Source: Flavobacterium subsaxonicum WB 4.1-42 = DSM 21790 (GTDB taxonomy: Bacteria > Bacteroidota > Bacteroidia > Flavobacteriales > Flavobacteriaceae). From it: 64,000 nucleotides of DNA. Positions 27,579-36,282 of this stretch are shown in pieces; the first letter of the stretch is position 1; each line of letters starts with the position of its first letter. The notes below the pieces were generated by a model. The model saw only the letters and a program-made list of their open reading frames with translations, was not told the DNA's origin and ran no database searches. The stretch spans positions 57,268-121,267 of the forward strand of contig NZ_AUGP01000001.1 of the NCBI RefSeq assembly GCF_000422725.1, read 5' to 3'. The position numbers were made by a program, and so were the translations under genes.

Positions 27579-28651
27579 CGCTTTAAGATTACGCGTGTTT
27601 TTCGTAACTGCCGTTGCATTTTCGACTTTAATTTTTGGTGATACAAAAAATAGCCGCCCACCGCACCTATGGCACTGCCTATTACAATATCGGCAAAACG
27701 GGCTATTACAAGTGCGTTAGGCAGATTGGCTATGGCGCTGCCAAACTCGGCAAGCATTAGGGTAAGCGTGGTTATAAACACAACGGCAAGGCCGTAGTTG
27801 CGGGTAATAAGCATTTCTACCACAAACTGCATAAGCACTATAACCAGGCAAATACACCATTCCGGCAAATGTAGTGTAAGTAAAAACCAGGCTAAGCCCA
27901 AGCCTAAAAATGTTCCTGCTATGCGCTGAAGGCTGCGCTGCCAAATATGCTTGGTACTTACACCCTGCATAACAGCAAGGCACGATACCGGCACCCAATA
28001 CGGGTTATTAAGCTGCAACATTTTTGCCGTTAATAACGACAGCCCAATGAACAACCCAAATATGGCCGACTCGATACCGCCTAAAAAGTAACTGCGTTTT
28101 TTTACGATTATAATTTCCTGCGGGTTGTTGGTGCTCTCTTTACCCCTAACCAACACGCCATACAGCAATGCCAACAGGCAGGCACACATGCAACCCATAC
28201 CTATAATCCCAGTTTGATACGGAATAAGGGCCGCATTAAACGGCATACACATAGCCACGGCAGCCAGCATTATAAAAAAGAAATTGCCCGGAGGCTTCAT
28301 TTTAAAATAACGCGTAATGCGGTGCACCGAAAATGTAAAGCCTCCTAAAACCACCGCCGCCACTATGGGGTTAAAGCTGAATATTAGTCCCAGACAAAAA
28401 GAAGCCAGTAGCCCGAACGAGCATACCATAAGGGTAATCATCCTGTTGGTAAACGTAGCTTCGGGCAGGTATAAAATAACAAGGCCACCCAGGCTGGCTA
28501 ATGCCCCGTTGTGTACATTGCCTAAAAAATAACCTGCAAGTAAAGGTACACCAACACACATTGCGGCTAAAAAAGGCACATGCCAGCTTCGCGCCGATTG
28601 CTTAAGGGCGTAGAGTTCTTTAAATTCTGATATTATTTTTTGATGGCTCAT
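27575..28651 (-). CDS. FUSC-family (YccS-like) membrane protein
   Basis: The 358-residue protein has two sets of membrane helices (about 25-160 and 190-335) separated by a short polar loop (VRGKESTNNPQEIIIVKKR). The second set includes NNPYWVPVSCLAVMQGVSTKHIWQRSLQRIAGTFLG, the fusaric-acid-resistance family signature (W.....V......T..R...R..GT..G). It lacks the long cytoplasmic domain of AaeB-type exporters. The likely role is an inner-membrane exporter of aromatic or amphipathic compounds, with substrate unknown. A TAATTTTG box on this strand lies at 28672-28679, just upstream. Confidence 0.82.
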   Translation of the reverse strand: MSHQKIISEFKELYALKQSARSWHVPFLAAMCVGVPLLAGYFLGNVHNGALASLGGLVILYLPEATFTNRMITLMVCSFGLLASFCLGLIFSFNPIVAAVVLGGFTFSVHRITRYFKMKPPGNFFFIMLAAVAMCMPFNAALIPYQTGIIGMGCMCACLLALLYGVLVRGKESTNNPQEIIIVKKRSYFLGGIESAIFGLFIGLSLLTAKMLQLNNPYWVPVSCLAVMQGVSTKHIWQRSLQRIAGTFLGLGLAWFLLTLHLPEWCICLVIVLMQFVVEMLITRNYGLAVVFITTLTLMLAEFGSAIANLPNALVIARFADIVIGSAIGAVGGYFLYHQKLKSKMQRQLRKTRVILKR

Positions 28652-28671
28652 ATACTATCTGCAAAATTAGT

Positions 28672-28679
28672 ATATAATA
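28672..28679 (-). promoter_or_regulatory. -7 box of the FUSC gene
   Basis: On the minus strand this reads TAATTTTG (TAnnTTTG consensus), about 20 bases before the start codon at 28651. No -33 TTG is visible at standard spacing. Confidence 0.45.
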
Positions 28680-28687
28680 CAAAACAA

Positions 28688-28709
28688 AAACTCCCCTTGC
28701 GGGGAGTTT
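28688..28709 (-). terminator. Terminator of the PNPOx-like gene
   Basis: AAACTCCCC and GGGGAGTTT form a 9-bp perfect stem with a TTGC loop. Read on the minus strand it continues into TTTTGTTTTG, so it ends the transcript of the gene whose stop is at 28745. Confidence 0.8.
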
Positions 28710-28744
28710 AGAAAAATAATAATATAACGATTTTAATAGTGGCC

Positions 28745-29251
28745 TTATACGTTTAACCTGCCTTCTATCCCACCATCATCTACATTGCCGGTAATGGCGC
28801 CAACGGCCATTTTAAGCACCGAGATCATTTTGCCATCTTTGGTATCCCAATAGTAGGCATCGGTAGGCTGTACTTTAATTACAGTAGCATCCGGGTCTTC
28901 TTTACCCTCTTCAAACCAGGTTTTGGCAATGGGGGTCCACACGTCTTCTACGTGCGCCCTGTCTTTATAAATGGTAGCTGTACCAAAAATCGATAAAAAG
29001 TGCGAATCGGCATTTTTGGCAAAAACCAGCTGCACATCATTATCATGCTGAATTTCGAAGTTTTTGTTACTCCTTTTAGAGCTTAAAAACCACAGGTTAC
29101 CCTTATCGTCTACTTCTAATACGCTCATTGGGCGTGTAGGTATAGGCCTAACGCCAAGTTCGGTAAAAAACATGCATGTTTTTATATCTTCGGCTATCTC
29201 CTTAATTTTGGCTACGGCTTCGGTGCTGAAAAGATCTTTATAATTTCCCAT
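28745..29251 (-). CDS. Pyridoxamine 5'-phosphate oxidase-like flavin protein (general stress protein 26 type)
   Basis: The 168-residue protein has the split-barrel flavin-binding pattern: RPMSVLEVDDKGNLWFLSS at about 40-58, DVQLVFA at about 73-79, and FLSIFGTATIYKDR. The C-terminal part (VKPTDAYYWDT type, here VQPTDAYYWDT) is typical of the GSP26 subgroup. It probably binds FMN or a similar cofactor; the reaction is unknown. It is followed 24 bases upstream on the same strand by a SpoIIAA-like gene, and the two likely form one transcript. Confidence 0.85.
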   Translation of the reverse strand: MGNYKDLFSTEAVAKIKEIAEDIKTCMFFTELGVRPIPTRPMSVLEVDDKGNLWFLSSKRSNKNFEIQHDNDVQLVFAKNADSHFLSIFGTATIYKDRAHVEDVWTPIAKTWFEEGKEDPDATVIKVQPTDAYYWDTKDGKMISVLKMAVGAITGNVDDGGIEGRLNV

Positions 29252-29275
29252 TGTTGTAAAGTTTTAGGTTGTTGG

Positions 29276-29650
29276 TTACTTTTGGTCGGTTCGTTCAGAA
29301 ACCCAGTTAACGGCCTGTTCGTATTCTGCTTTAGGATAGCCTTTAAATTCGCCCGGCATTACCTTGCTAAAAAGGTCGGTAAATTTAATAACAGATTCTG
29401 AGTCAGATACAATAGCGGCGCGGTTCCACTTGGCTATGTTGTTAATACCCAATAGTGCATCCTGAATCCAGGCACCCAGCGTAAAATCTTTAGGAGAATT
29501 ATCTAAAAATAAAAGGTAGTTTAGTTTGCCGGTTTTTTCAACCAGTTCTTCTACACGTTTTTTTACTATTTCAAAATCTTCTTTGGTTACTTCGCCATCG
29601 GCCCTAAAGCCAACCATGGTATCCGGAACATTAGGAATTTGTACTATCAT
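29276..29650 (-). CDS. SpoIIAA-like/STAS-type small protein
   Basis: The 124-residue protein follows the SpoIIAA-like family (formerly DUF3478) pattern: FRADGEVTKEDFEIV, LNYLLFLDNSPKDFTLGAWIQDALLG and WNRAAIVSDSESVIKFTDLFSKVMPGEFKGY. These single-domain cytoplasmic proteins have a STAS-like fold; their partners are mostly unknown. It lies 24 bases before the PNPOx-like gene. A minus-strand TAAATTTG box lies at 29680-29687. Confidence 0.82.
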   Translation of the reverse strand: MIVQIPNVPDTMVGFRADGEVTKEDFEIVKKRVEELVEKTGKLNYLLFLDNSPKDFTLGAWIQDALLGINNIAKWNRAAIVSDSESVIKFTDLFSKVMPGEFKGYPKAEYEQAVNWVSERTDQK

Positions 29651-29679
29651 GATATTGAGGTTTAAATTTTAGCAATAAC

Positions 29680-29687
29680 CAAATTTA
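29680..29687 (-). promoter_or_regulatory. -7 box before the SpoIIAA-like/PNPOx-like pair
   Basis: On the minus strand this reads TAAATTTG, matching TAnnTTTG, 29 bases before the start codon at 29650. It probably drives both genes. Confidence 0.45.
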
Positions 29688-29751
29688 CCCTTTAACAACT
29701 TAAACACGTGTTATAGGCATCATAATCTAAACCCAAAGAAATGATAAAACT

Positions 29752-30243
29752 TTACAACGGCTTTTGCATAATATAGTCTTCCATAAGGTAGCCGTTGCCT
29801 ATATTAATGTCTTCCTGGCCAATTTTAGCAAAGCCGGTTTTAAGGTAAAAGTTAACGGCCGGGTTGTAGCGGTTAACATTTAGCAGCAGTTTATTGTTGC
29901 CGTGAGCCTTAGCGGTATTTTCTATAACGGTAACCAGTGCCTTGCCAACACCCCTGCCCTGTGCACCGGGCAGCACATATAATTTGTGGATTTTAGTAGC
30001 CTCATACACACTATTTATTTCATACGATGCAAAGCCCAGGTACTGGCCATCTTCTGCGGCAAGCAAAAAATGATGCCCTTTAATAGATATCTGTTCGGTA
30101 ATGGCATCATGGCTGTACATTAGGGTAAGCATGTAGTCTAACTGCTCTGCCGACAGTATGCTGCTGTAGGTATGTTGCCATGACGGAACGGCTATTGCAT
30201 GTATTAAATCGTAGTCTTTTATTGACGCTTTTAAAATTTCCAT
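29752..30243 (-). CDS. GNAT-family N-acetyltransferase
   Basis: The 163-residue protein carries the acetyl-CoA-binding motif A, KLYVLPGAQGRGVGKALV (about 90-107, with QGRGVG), and the following LNVNRYNPAVNFYLKTGFAKIGQE block that ends the GNAT fold. Substrate unknown. It is a single gene, with a TACCTTTG box about 50 bases upstream on the same strand (30293-30300). Confidence 0.88.
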   Translation of the reverse strand: MEILKASIKDYDLIHAIAVPSWQHTYSSILSAEQLDYMLTLMYSHDAITEQISIKGHHFLLAAEDGQYLGFASYEINSVYEATKIHKLYVLPGAQGRGVGKALVTVIENTAKAHGNNKLLLNVNRYNPAVNFYLKTGFAKIGQEDINIGNGYLMEDYIMQKPL

Positions 30244-30292
30244 AAATTATTTTTTTGAAAAGGCCTTTATTTACAAGGCTTTGCAGAAAGGG

Positions 30293-30300
30293 CAAAGGTA
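30293..30300 (-). promoter_or_regulatory. -7 box of the GNAT gene
   Basis: On the minus strand this reads TACCTTTG, matching TAnnTTTG, upstream of the start codon at 30243. The implied leader is about 45 bases. Confidence 0.4.
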
Positions 30301-30384
30301 ATAAAAAATTATTGGCACAGATATTGAATATTACATTACCAAACAACAAAATCGTTTTTTATAAGTATTAAAATTACTTTGACC

Positions 30385-31662
30385 ATGAAAACTAAATTAA
30401 TAAATACAGCCCTTTTTGCCTTATTTAGTATAGGCGGAATCTTTGCCCAGGACGTTACAACTGTTAAGGCAAATAACTCAGATATTAGCGATAACCTGGA
30501 CCTTCAGGCGGTAGCCTCTATTTTTGGAGAATCTAACGACCTTGAAGATTTTGAGCGCAGGCTGAACGACCCCGATACTCAAATTTCTAACCTTGACCTT
30601 AACGGCGATAACCGTGTAGATTATTTAAGGGTTATAGAAGCTACAGAAAGCAATACGCACCTTATTATATTACAGGCAGTACTGGATGCCGATACTTTTC
30701 AGGATGTTGCCACTATAGAGGTTGAACGCGATAACAACAATAATGTTAGTGTTCAGGTTGTAGGAGACGTGTACATGTACGGACAAAATTATATATACGA
30801 ACCCGTTTACGTAGCGCAGCCACCAATGTTTAATGTGTTTTGGGTTAGCAGCTACCGCCCATACTACTCACCGTGGTACTGGGGTTATTACCCAACCTAT
30901 TATAACTACTGGGCTCCCTACCCTGCTTACAGGTACCGTACCCGAGTACACAACCACATAAACGTACGTAACACGTATGTATACGTAAACACAAGAAGAA
31001 GCACAAGGGCGGCCGCTATATACAGCAACAGGAGGTCTAACGGTTACGAAAGGCAACACCCTAACAACAGTTTTGCCAGCAGGAACAAAAACGTATCTAA
31101 CAGGCACGACTTGGTACAAACCCGCAGCACAGCACAAGGCGGCAGAAGCAACGGTACAAGAAATACGGCTAAAAGCTCGGCTACCGCTGCACGCTCTAAT
31201 GGTACGGTAAGAAGCTCTAACAATAATACGGTTAAAACAAACGGCGCAGGCAGGGCTGTAAATACCTCAAACAACAATACTGTTAGAAGCAACAGCAACA
31301 CAGTTAGGTCTACATCTAACGGCACTGCACCTGTAAGAAGCACTAATAATACAGTTAGAAATAACAGCACTGCACCGCAAACCGTAAGGTCTAACAACAA
31401 CAGTACAAGGGCTACAAGCGCACCTTCTACCGTAAGAAACAATACCCCCGCGGTAAATAATACCCCGGCTGTAAGGCAACAACAAAGTGCTCCCGCTGTT
31501 AGGCAGCAAAGTGCACCGGCACCAGCCGTTAGGCAACAAAGCGCACCGGCGCCTGCAGTAAGGCAAAGTGCCCCTGCACCACAAAGGCAAAGCGCTCCGG
31601 CCGCAGCACCTGCAAGATCATCGGGTAATAGCGGTGGTGGTGCAGCACGATCAAGAGGTTAA
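30385..31662 (+). CDS. Exported protein with Y/W-rich centre and long basic low-complexity tail
   Basis: The 425-residue protein starts at the ATG two codons after an in-frame TTG. It has a signal peptide ending GGIFAQ, then a globular part (about 25-150) with LDLNGDNRVDYLRV, an EF-hand-like or dockerin-like acidic loop. An aromatic stretch (YYSPWYWGYYPTYYNYWAPY) follows at about 160-185. The last 230 residues are low complexity, rich in R, N, S, T, A, P and Q (repeats of APAVRQQSAP). The tail is strongly basic, suggesting binding to polyanions or cell-wall polymers. The N-terminal portion resembles uncharacterised Bacteroidota exported proteins; I cannot name a function. Confidence 0.75.
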   Translation: MKTKLINTALFALFSIGGIFAQDVTTVKANNSDISDNLDLQAVASIFGESNDLEDFERRLNDPDTQISNLDLNGDNRVDYLRVIEATESNTHLIILQAVLDADTFQDVATIEVERDNNNNVSVQVVGDVYMYGQNYIYEPVYVAQPPMFNVFWVSSYRPYYSPWYWGYYPTYYNYWAPYPAYRYRTRVHNHINVRNTYVYVNTRRSTRAAAIYSNRRSNGYERQHPNNSFASRNKNVSNRHDLVQTRSTAQGGRSNGTRNTAKSSATAARSNGTVRSSNNNTVKTNGAGRAVNTSNNNTVRSNSNTVRSTSNGTAPVRSTNNTVRNNSTAPQTVRSNNNSTRATSAPSTVRNNTPAVNNTPAVRQQQSAPAVRQQSAPAPAVRQQSAPAPAVRQSAPAPQRQSAPAAAPARSSGNSGGGAARSRG

Positions 31663-31694
31663 TTAATTCGATTATATGTTTTATGTTAGTTGGT

Positions 31695-31735
31695 AAACCG
31701 GCCTGTTTTTACAAAAGCAGGCCGGTTTCTTTTTT
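31695..31735 (+). terminator. Terminator after the basic-tail protein gene
   Basis: AAACCGGCCTG (31695-31705) pairs perfectly with CAGGCCGGTTT (31718-31728) and is followed by CTTTTTTT. It abuts the stop codon of the convergent YetF-like gene. Confidence 0.88.
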
Positions 31736-32426
31736 ATACCGTACGCCTGGTTTTAATGGCATGCACCCACTCTTTACGTGCGCACACCGTGCAGGTGCCC
31801 GTAGTAGGCTCCAGCGTTTGGGTATTGGCGCAAAAGGTGCAGGCATAAATGCCGGTTTTAGGTATAATGGTACTCCTTAAATTATATACCTGCGGACGGA
31901 TGGGCAGGCCGTATTTAACATCGGCTTCCTCATAAAAAAATACGCTAATGGCACCGTTAGTTTCCATATAGGCGTTGCGAACCTGACCCAAATGCTCTAT
32001 CGATTTTATACGCAATTCGGCAAAAAACTCATCCTGAGCCAAGTCTTCCTTTTCAAAAGTGGTTATAGAAAATTGGCCGTCTTCAATAATACAGGTTACT
32101 TTTCCTTCAATAAAATTCTCAAAGCGCTTGCTCTTGCCCAGCAGCCAGGTAACCGACCGGTACATAAACAATATTATCAAAAACACCAGGATGGCGGGCA
32201 CAAGGCCCACATCTTCGTAAAACATCGGGTCGCCCGCGGCAGATCCTAACGATATTATTATTACCACCTCAAATATAGAAAGCTGTTTTACCCCCCTTTT
32301 ACCGGCAAACTTCAGCGTTAGCAAAACCACGGTAAACATTATAATGGTCCTGAAAACAACTTCGGCTAAAAAGGTAAAAGGCAGGTCGTTAAACAAAAGG
32401 CGCTTCCACTCAAATATGTCTTTCAT
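31734..32426 (-). CDS. YetF/DUF421 membrane protein with C-terminal zinc knuckle
   Basis: The 230-residue protein has three membrane helices in the first 95 residues, including the conserved KRGVKQLSIFEVVIIISLGSAAGDP stretch, followed by the two DUF421 soluble subdomains (EGKVTCIIEDGQF, IRSIEHLGQVRNAYMETNG type). The last 40 residues add CTFC ... CTVC, a Cys4 arrangement with 14 residues between the pairs that looks like a zinc ribbon. That extension is absent from short family members such as B. subtilis YetF. Function of the family is unsettled. Confidence 0.85.
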   Translation of the reverse strand: MKDIFEWKRLLFNDLPFTFLAEVVFRTIIMFTVVLLTLKFAGKRGVKQLSIFEVVIIISLGSAAGDPMFYEDVGLVPAILVFLIILFMYRSVTWLLGKSKRFENFIEGKVTCIIEDGQFSITTFEKEDLAQDEFFAELRIKSIEHLGQVRNAYMETNGAISVFFYEEADVKYGLPIRPQVYNLRSTIIPKTGIYACTFCANTQTLEPTTGTCTVCARKEWVHAIKTRRTV

Positions 32427-32574
32427 GTTTTTTAAAGATTTATCTTATAAAGTTATATAAGCTACCAATTACCTTAACAAACATTAGCACAACTTTAATA
32501 TGCCCTTAGCGGTAGGTGCAAAACAGGTGGCGTAATTTTATACAAATCAATTTTACTAACTTAAAATTAAAATT

Positions 32575-33123
32575 ATGAGTAAGAGGATAGCCATACTGGC
32601 AACACACGGATTTGAAGAAAGCGAACTAAAATCGCCAAAGGAATATTTAGAGCAACAAGGCTGGACTGCCGAGATTGTTAGCCCCGAAGGCGGCAGCATA
32701 AAATCGTGGGCAGAGAAAAACTGGGGCCCTGAATATAAGGTAGATAAAACGCTTAGCGAAGTATCGTCTAAAGATTATCATGCCCTTGTACTACCGGGTG
32801 GGGTTATTAACCCTGATAAGCTAAGGACTAACGAAGAAGCTATTGCTTTTGTAAAACAGTTTTTTGACGAAAAGAAACCCGTAGCGGCTATTTGCCACGG
32901 CCCGTGGACGCTTATTAACGCAGGCGTTGTAGATGGCAGGGATGTTACATCGGTTAAAGCTATCAGCCAGGACCTTATTAATGCAGGTGCCAACTGGAGC
33001 GATGCAGAAGTTGTTGTAGACAACGGACTTGTAACCAGCCGTACCCCTGAAGATTTACCGGCCTTTAATAAAAAACTGGTAGAAGAGATTAAAGAAGGAA
33101 AACATGAGCTGCAACACAGCTAA
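32575..33123 (+). CDS. DJ-1/PfpI-family class I glutamine amidotransferase-like protein
   Basis: The 182-residue protein has the nucleophile elbow AAICHGPW (Cys107, His108) and the conserved acidic residue in HGFEESEL near residue 14-15. This is the PfpI/YhbO/YraA branch, reported as stress-related deglycases or intracellular peptidases. The central GPEYKVDKTLSEV and LVLPGGVINPDKLR blocks are typical. It has its own terminator and is probably stress-induced and cytoplasmic. Confidence 0.9.
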   Translation: MSKRIAILATHGFEESELKSPKEYLEQQGWTAEIVSPEGGSIKSWAEKNWGPEYKVDKTLSEVSSKDYHALVLPGGVINPDKLRTNEEAIAFVKQFFDEKKPVAAICHGPWTLINAGVVDGRDVTSVKAISQDLINAGANWSDAEVVVDNGLVTSRTPEDLPAFNKKLVEEIKEGKHELQHS

Positions 33124-33163
33124 AAATAAAGTTTGTTAAGGTTAATTCCTAATTCAACGGAGG

Positions 33164-33196
33164 AGCTCTTACGCCATTGGTGTAAGAGCTTTCTTT
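33164..33196 (+). terminator. Terminator after the DJ-1/PfpI gene
   Basis: AGCTCTTACGCC and GGTGTAAGAGCT pair over 12 bp (one G.T) around an ATT loop, followed by TTCTTT. Confidence 0.75.
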
Positions 33197-33231
33197 ATTA
33201 TCTTTACTATTATTAAATTCAAAAACTTATA

Positions 33232-34002
33232 ATGAAAAAATCTATTGTAATACTGCTGGCACTTATGTCGGCACAAATACAGGCTCAGTTAAAAGAGGTA
33301 GCTTATACAGAAGGTACCCAAAAACTTAAAGGTTTTGCTGCTGTACCCGCCAAAGCCTTAAAACAAAAACCGGGTGTATTGGTTCTGCCAGCCTGGTTTG
33401 GTATTAACCAACACGTTAAAGATGTAGCGCAGGAGCTTTCTGCGTTAGGCTACCACGCTTTTGTGGCCGATATTTATGGCGTAGGCAACTACCCCACTAC
33501 CCCGGCACAGGCTGGGGAAAGAGCAGGCTATTACAAAAGCCACCCCGAAGAATATCAAAAACGTATTAAAGCTGCCCTTGATGCCCTGATTAAAAGCGGT
33601 GCCGATGCCAACAATATTGTGGTTATTGGCTATTGCTTTGGCGGAACCGGTGCCCTTGAGGCCGCCCGCGCCGGAATGAACATTAAAGGTGTTGTTACGT
33701 TTCATGGTGGTTTGGGTAAAGATGCTGCACGCAGTAATGTAGAAATTAAACCTAAAGTATTAGTGCTTAATGGTGCCGATGACCCGCACGTGCCGCAAAA
33801 AGATATTGAAGCTTTTGAGAAAGAAATGCGCGATGGCCATGCCGACTGGCAGTTTATTAACTATGCCAACGCAGTACACGCGTTTACCGAGAAGGAAGCG
33901 GGCAACGATAATTCTAAAGGCGCTGCCTATAACGAAAGGGCCGATAAACGTTCCTGGAAACACTTTCTGCTGTTTTTAGAGGAACTTTTTCCGACTAAAT
34001 AA
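33232..34002 (+). CDS. Dienelactone hydrolase-family protein, exported
   Basis: The 256-residue alpha/beta hydrolase has a signal peptide ending IQAQ (residue 19). The catalytic triad pattern of dienelactone hydrolases is present: Cys135 in GYCFGG, an Asp in GADDPHVP (183-184) and His216 in AVHAFTEKEAG. The family hydrolyses lactone or ester bonds; the substrate here is unknown. Export to the periplasm separates it from the cytoplasmic catabolic enzyme. It is a single gene with a terminator. Confidence 0.88.
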   Translation: MKKSIVILLALMSAQIQAQLKEVAYTEGTQKLKGFAAVPAKALKQKPGVLVLPAWFGINQHVKDVAQELSALGYHAFVADIYGVGNYPTTPAQAGERAGYYKSHPEEYQKRIKAALDALIKSGADANNIVVIGYCFGGTGALEAARAGMNIKGVVTFHGGLGKDAARSNVEIKPKVLVLNGADDPHVPQKDIEAFEKEMRDGHADWQFINYANAVHAFTEKEAGNDNSKGAAYNERADKRSWKHFLLFLEELFPTK

Positions 34003-34019
34003 GGGTTGAAAATTTGATA

Positions 34020-34040
34020 TAAGCCGGGCATAATGTCCGG
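34020..34040 (+). terminator. Terminator after the dienelactone hydrolase gene
   Basis: AAGCCGGGCA and TGTCCGGCTT pair around TAA with one G.T wobble, followed by a run of six or more Ts. Confidence 0.85.
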
Positions 34041-34132
34041 CTTTTTTATTTTTTGAATGAATTTTAAGTCGGCTGTTACTAACCTGATATTTTTTTAATA
34101 ATTTTAACATTTTTAAAAGCTAACCAAAAATT

Positions 34133-35116
34133 ATGAGTAACCACGACCTTCGCGATGATACCGAATGCCAAAACTGCGGCCACACAGTAGAGCACAGCTA
34201 TTGCGGCTATTGCGGACAAAAAAATACCGAGACCCGCCAAAGTTTTGCGCATCTTGCAGCCCACTTTGCCGAAGACCTTACCCATTACGACAGTGGCTTT
34301 TGGAGAACTATAAAGTACCTGCTATTTCGCCCGGCTAAGCTTACGCAGGAATATTTAATGGGTCGCAGGCAAGCCTATGTTCCGCCCGTTAAGCTGTATA
34401 TTTTTATAAGTTTTGTAACCTTTTTTTTAATGTCGGTGCTGCCAAATGTTGGGCTTACAAATACATCGGTTAGTACGGTACATGATGCGAAAGAAGAAAA
34501 AGTAGTTGAGGCAGTTCCACATCAAGGCCATATAACCAGGCAATTTTCTTTTGGCGAGGTAAGTTTTTCTTCCGTTAAAGACCTTCAAAAATACCAGGAT
34601 AGCCTGCCACAGGATAAAAAATACAGCAAACTGCAATACTGGTTAATGAAAAAGACCATTACAAAGTTTGAAGAAAGTGATACAGAAACCCTTACGCCTA
34701 AGTTTATGGAGGCGTTGGGGCACAACTTTCCTAAAATGCTATTTATATACATGCCCATATTTGCCTTTTGGCTATGGTTGTTTCACAGCAAAAAACGCTG
34801 GTATTTTTTTGATGCTGCCATATTTACACTTCACTACTTTTCGCTTATGCTACTGTTAACCACTATTGTAATGCTAATAGATCTTGTATTCTATGCATTG
34901 CATTTAGACAAAGTTAGCGGTACCGTTAGTGGCTTTCTTACGTTTGCATTACTACTTTACACCTTTGTGTATTTCTACGTGGCCCATAAAAAAATGTATC
35001 ATGAAAGCATGGGCATGTCTGTTTTAAAAAGCACTGCGCTGTTTTTTATAAACTTTATACTAATGGGCATTGTGCTTATTGTTTTTGCCATGTACACCTT
35101 CTTTAATTTACATTAA
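34133..35116 (+). CDS. DUF3667-type membrane protein with N-terminal zinc ribbon
   Basis: The 327-residue protein begins with a Cys4 zinc ribbon (CQNC at 12-15, CGYC at 24-27) followed by the family block LTHYDSGFWRTIKYLLFRPAKLTQEYLMGRRQAYVPPVKLY. Five hydrophobic segments follow (one near 87-103 and four in the C-terminal half from about 205), with a polar insertion between. Such proteins are common in Bacteroidota; their function is unknown. It is a single gene with 84 bp before the M28 peptidase gene. Confidence 0.85.
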   Translation: MSNHDLRDDTECQNCGHTVEHSYCGYCGQKNTETRQSFAHLAAHFAEDLTHYDSGFWRTIKYLLFRPAKLTQEYLMGRRQAYVPPVKLYIFISFVTFFLMSVLPNVGLTNTSVSTVHDAKEEKVVEAVPHQGHITRQFSFGEVSFSSVKDLQKYQDSLPQDKKYSKLQYWLMKKTITKFEESDTETLTPKFMEALGHNFPKMLFIYMPIFAFWLWLFHSKKRWYFFDAAIFTLHYFSLMLLLTTIVMLIDLVFYALHLDKVSGTVSGFLTFALLLYTFVYFYVAHKKMYHESMGMSVLKSTALFFINFILMGIVLIVFAMYTFFNLH

Positions 35117-35200
35117 GAGGCAGTTTTAGATTAACATTCATTTAATAAATTTCTGCGTATATTCGTTGTAATACGCTTAATACTCACTAAACATTTTTTA

Positions 35201-36229
35201 ATGAAAAAAATATTCATTATTCCTCTTGCCTGCATGGTGCTATCATGTAGTTCGGCACAAAATGGCAAGCCGAAAGATTATGCCAAGGCCGACGTTACAA
35301 AATACATGAAAACCATTACCGATGCCGATCTTAAAAAGCATTTATATATTGTAGCTTCAGATGAAATGGAAGGCCGCAATACCGGCGAACCGGGACAAAA
35401 AAAGGCGGGTAAATACCTTATAAGCCAGTACGAGGCCAACGGGATATCTTTTCCTAAAGCCGCTGCCGACTGGTACCAAAAAGTGCCATCGGCATTTATG
35501 GCGCGCTCTTTTAGCCCCAAACTAAATGATTCTGAGAACATCTGGGCGTTTATAGAGGGTACCGAGAAGCCGGAGGAAATATTAGTAATATCTGCCCACT
35601 ACGACCACGTAGGCATGAAAAACGGCGAGGTTTATAACGGCGCCGATGATGACGGATCGGGTACTGTGGCATTATTAGAGATTGCACAGGCCTTTATGCA
35701 GGCTAAAAAAGATGGTTATGGCCCCAAGCGCTCAATATTGTTTTTACACGTTACCGGCGAGGAGCACGGCCTGCATGGTTCGCGCTATTATTCAGAGAAT
35801 CCGTTATTTCCTATCGCCAATACTATTGCCGATTTAAATATTGATATGATTGGCCGCCGAGACGATGCCCATAAAGACAACGGCAATTATGTATATGTTA
35901 TAGGCTCTGACCGTTTAAGTACCGATTTGCACAACATTAACGAGGCTGCCAATAAAAAATACACCAACCTAACGTTAGATTATACTTTTAACGAACGCAG
36001 CGACCCTAACCAGTTTTATTTTAGGAGCGACCACTACAACTTTGCTAAAAAAGGCATCCCTATTATATTTTACTTTAACGGCGTACATGCTGATTATCAT
36101 AAAGCTACAGATACACCCGATAAAATAGAATACGACCTGCTGGCAAAAAGGGCACAACTTGCTTTTGTTACCGCCTGGGAATTGGCCAATGCCGATAATC
36201 GCCCCGTAGTAGATAAAGACGGTAAGTAA
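35201..36229 (+). CDS. M28-family metallopeptidase lipoprotein
   Basis: The 342-residue protein has a lipobox (VLSCSS, Cys16) and the dinuclear zinc site of the M28 aminopeptidase family: HYDH (131-134), GADDDGSG, catalytic TGEEHG, IDMIGR and a distal His in RSDHYNFAKKG. There is no PA domain. It probably trims N-terminal residues from peptides at the cell envelope; substrate range unknown. A palindromic terminator follows. Confidence 0.9.
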   Translation: MKKIFIIPLACMVLSCSSAQNGKPKDYAKADVTKYMKTITDADLKKHLYIVASDEMEGRNTGEPGQKKAGKYLISQYEANGISFPKAAADWYQKVPSAFMARSFSPKLNDSENIWAFIEGTEKPEEILVISAHYDHVGMKNGEVYNGADDDGSGTVALLEIAQAFMQAKKDGYGPKRSILFLHVTGEEHGLHGSRYYSENPLFPIANTIADLNIDMIGRRDDAHKDNGNYVYVIGSDRLSTDLHNINEAANKKYTNLTLDYTFNERSDPNQFYFRSDHYNFAKKGIPIIFYFNGVHADYHKATDTPDKIEYDLLAKRAQLAFVTAWELANADNRPVVDKDGK

Positions 36230-36249
36230 TTACCAACCTGCTTATAAAC

Positions 36250-36277
36250 AAAAACTCCGGCAATTGCCGGAGTTTTT
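36250..36277. terminator. 28-bp perfect palindrome, bidirectional terminator
   Basis: The arms AAAAACTCCGGCAA and TTGCCGGAGTTTTT are exact reverse complements. It lies between the convergent M28 peptidase gene and the small membrane protein gene and has T-runs in both directions. Confidence 0.88.
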
Positions 36278-36282
36278 TATTG

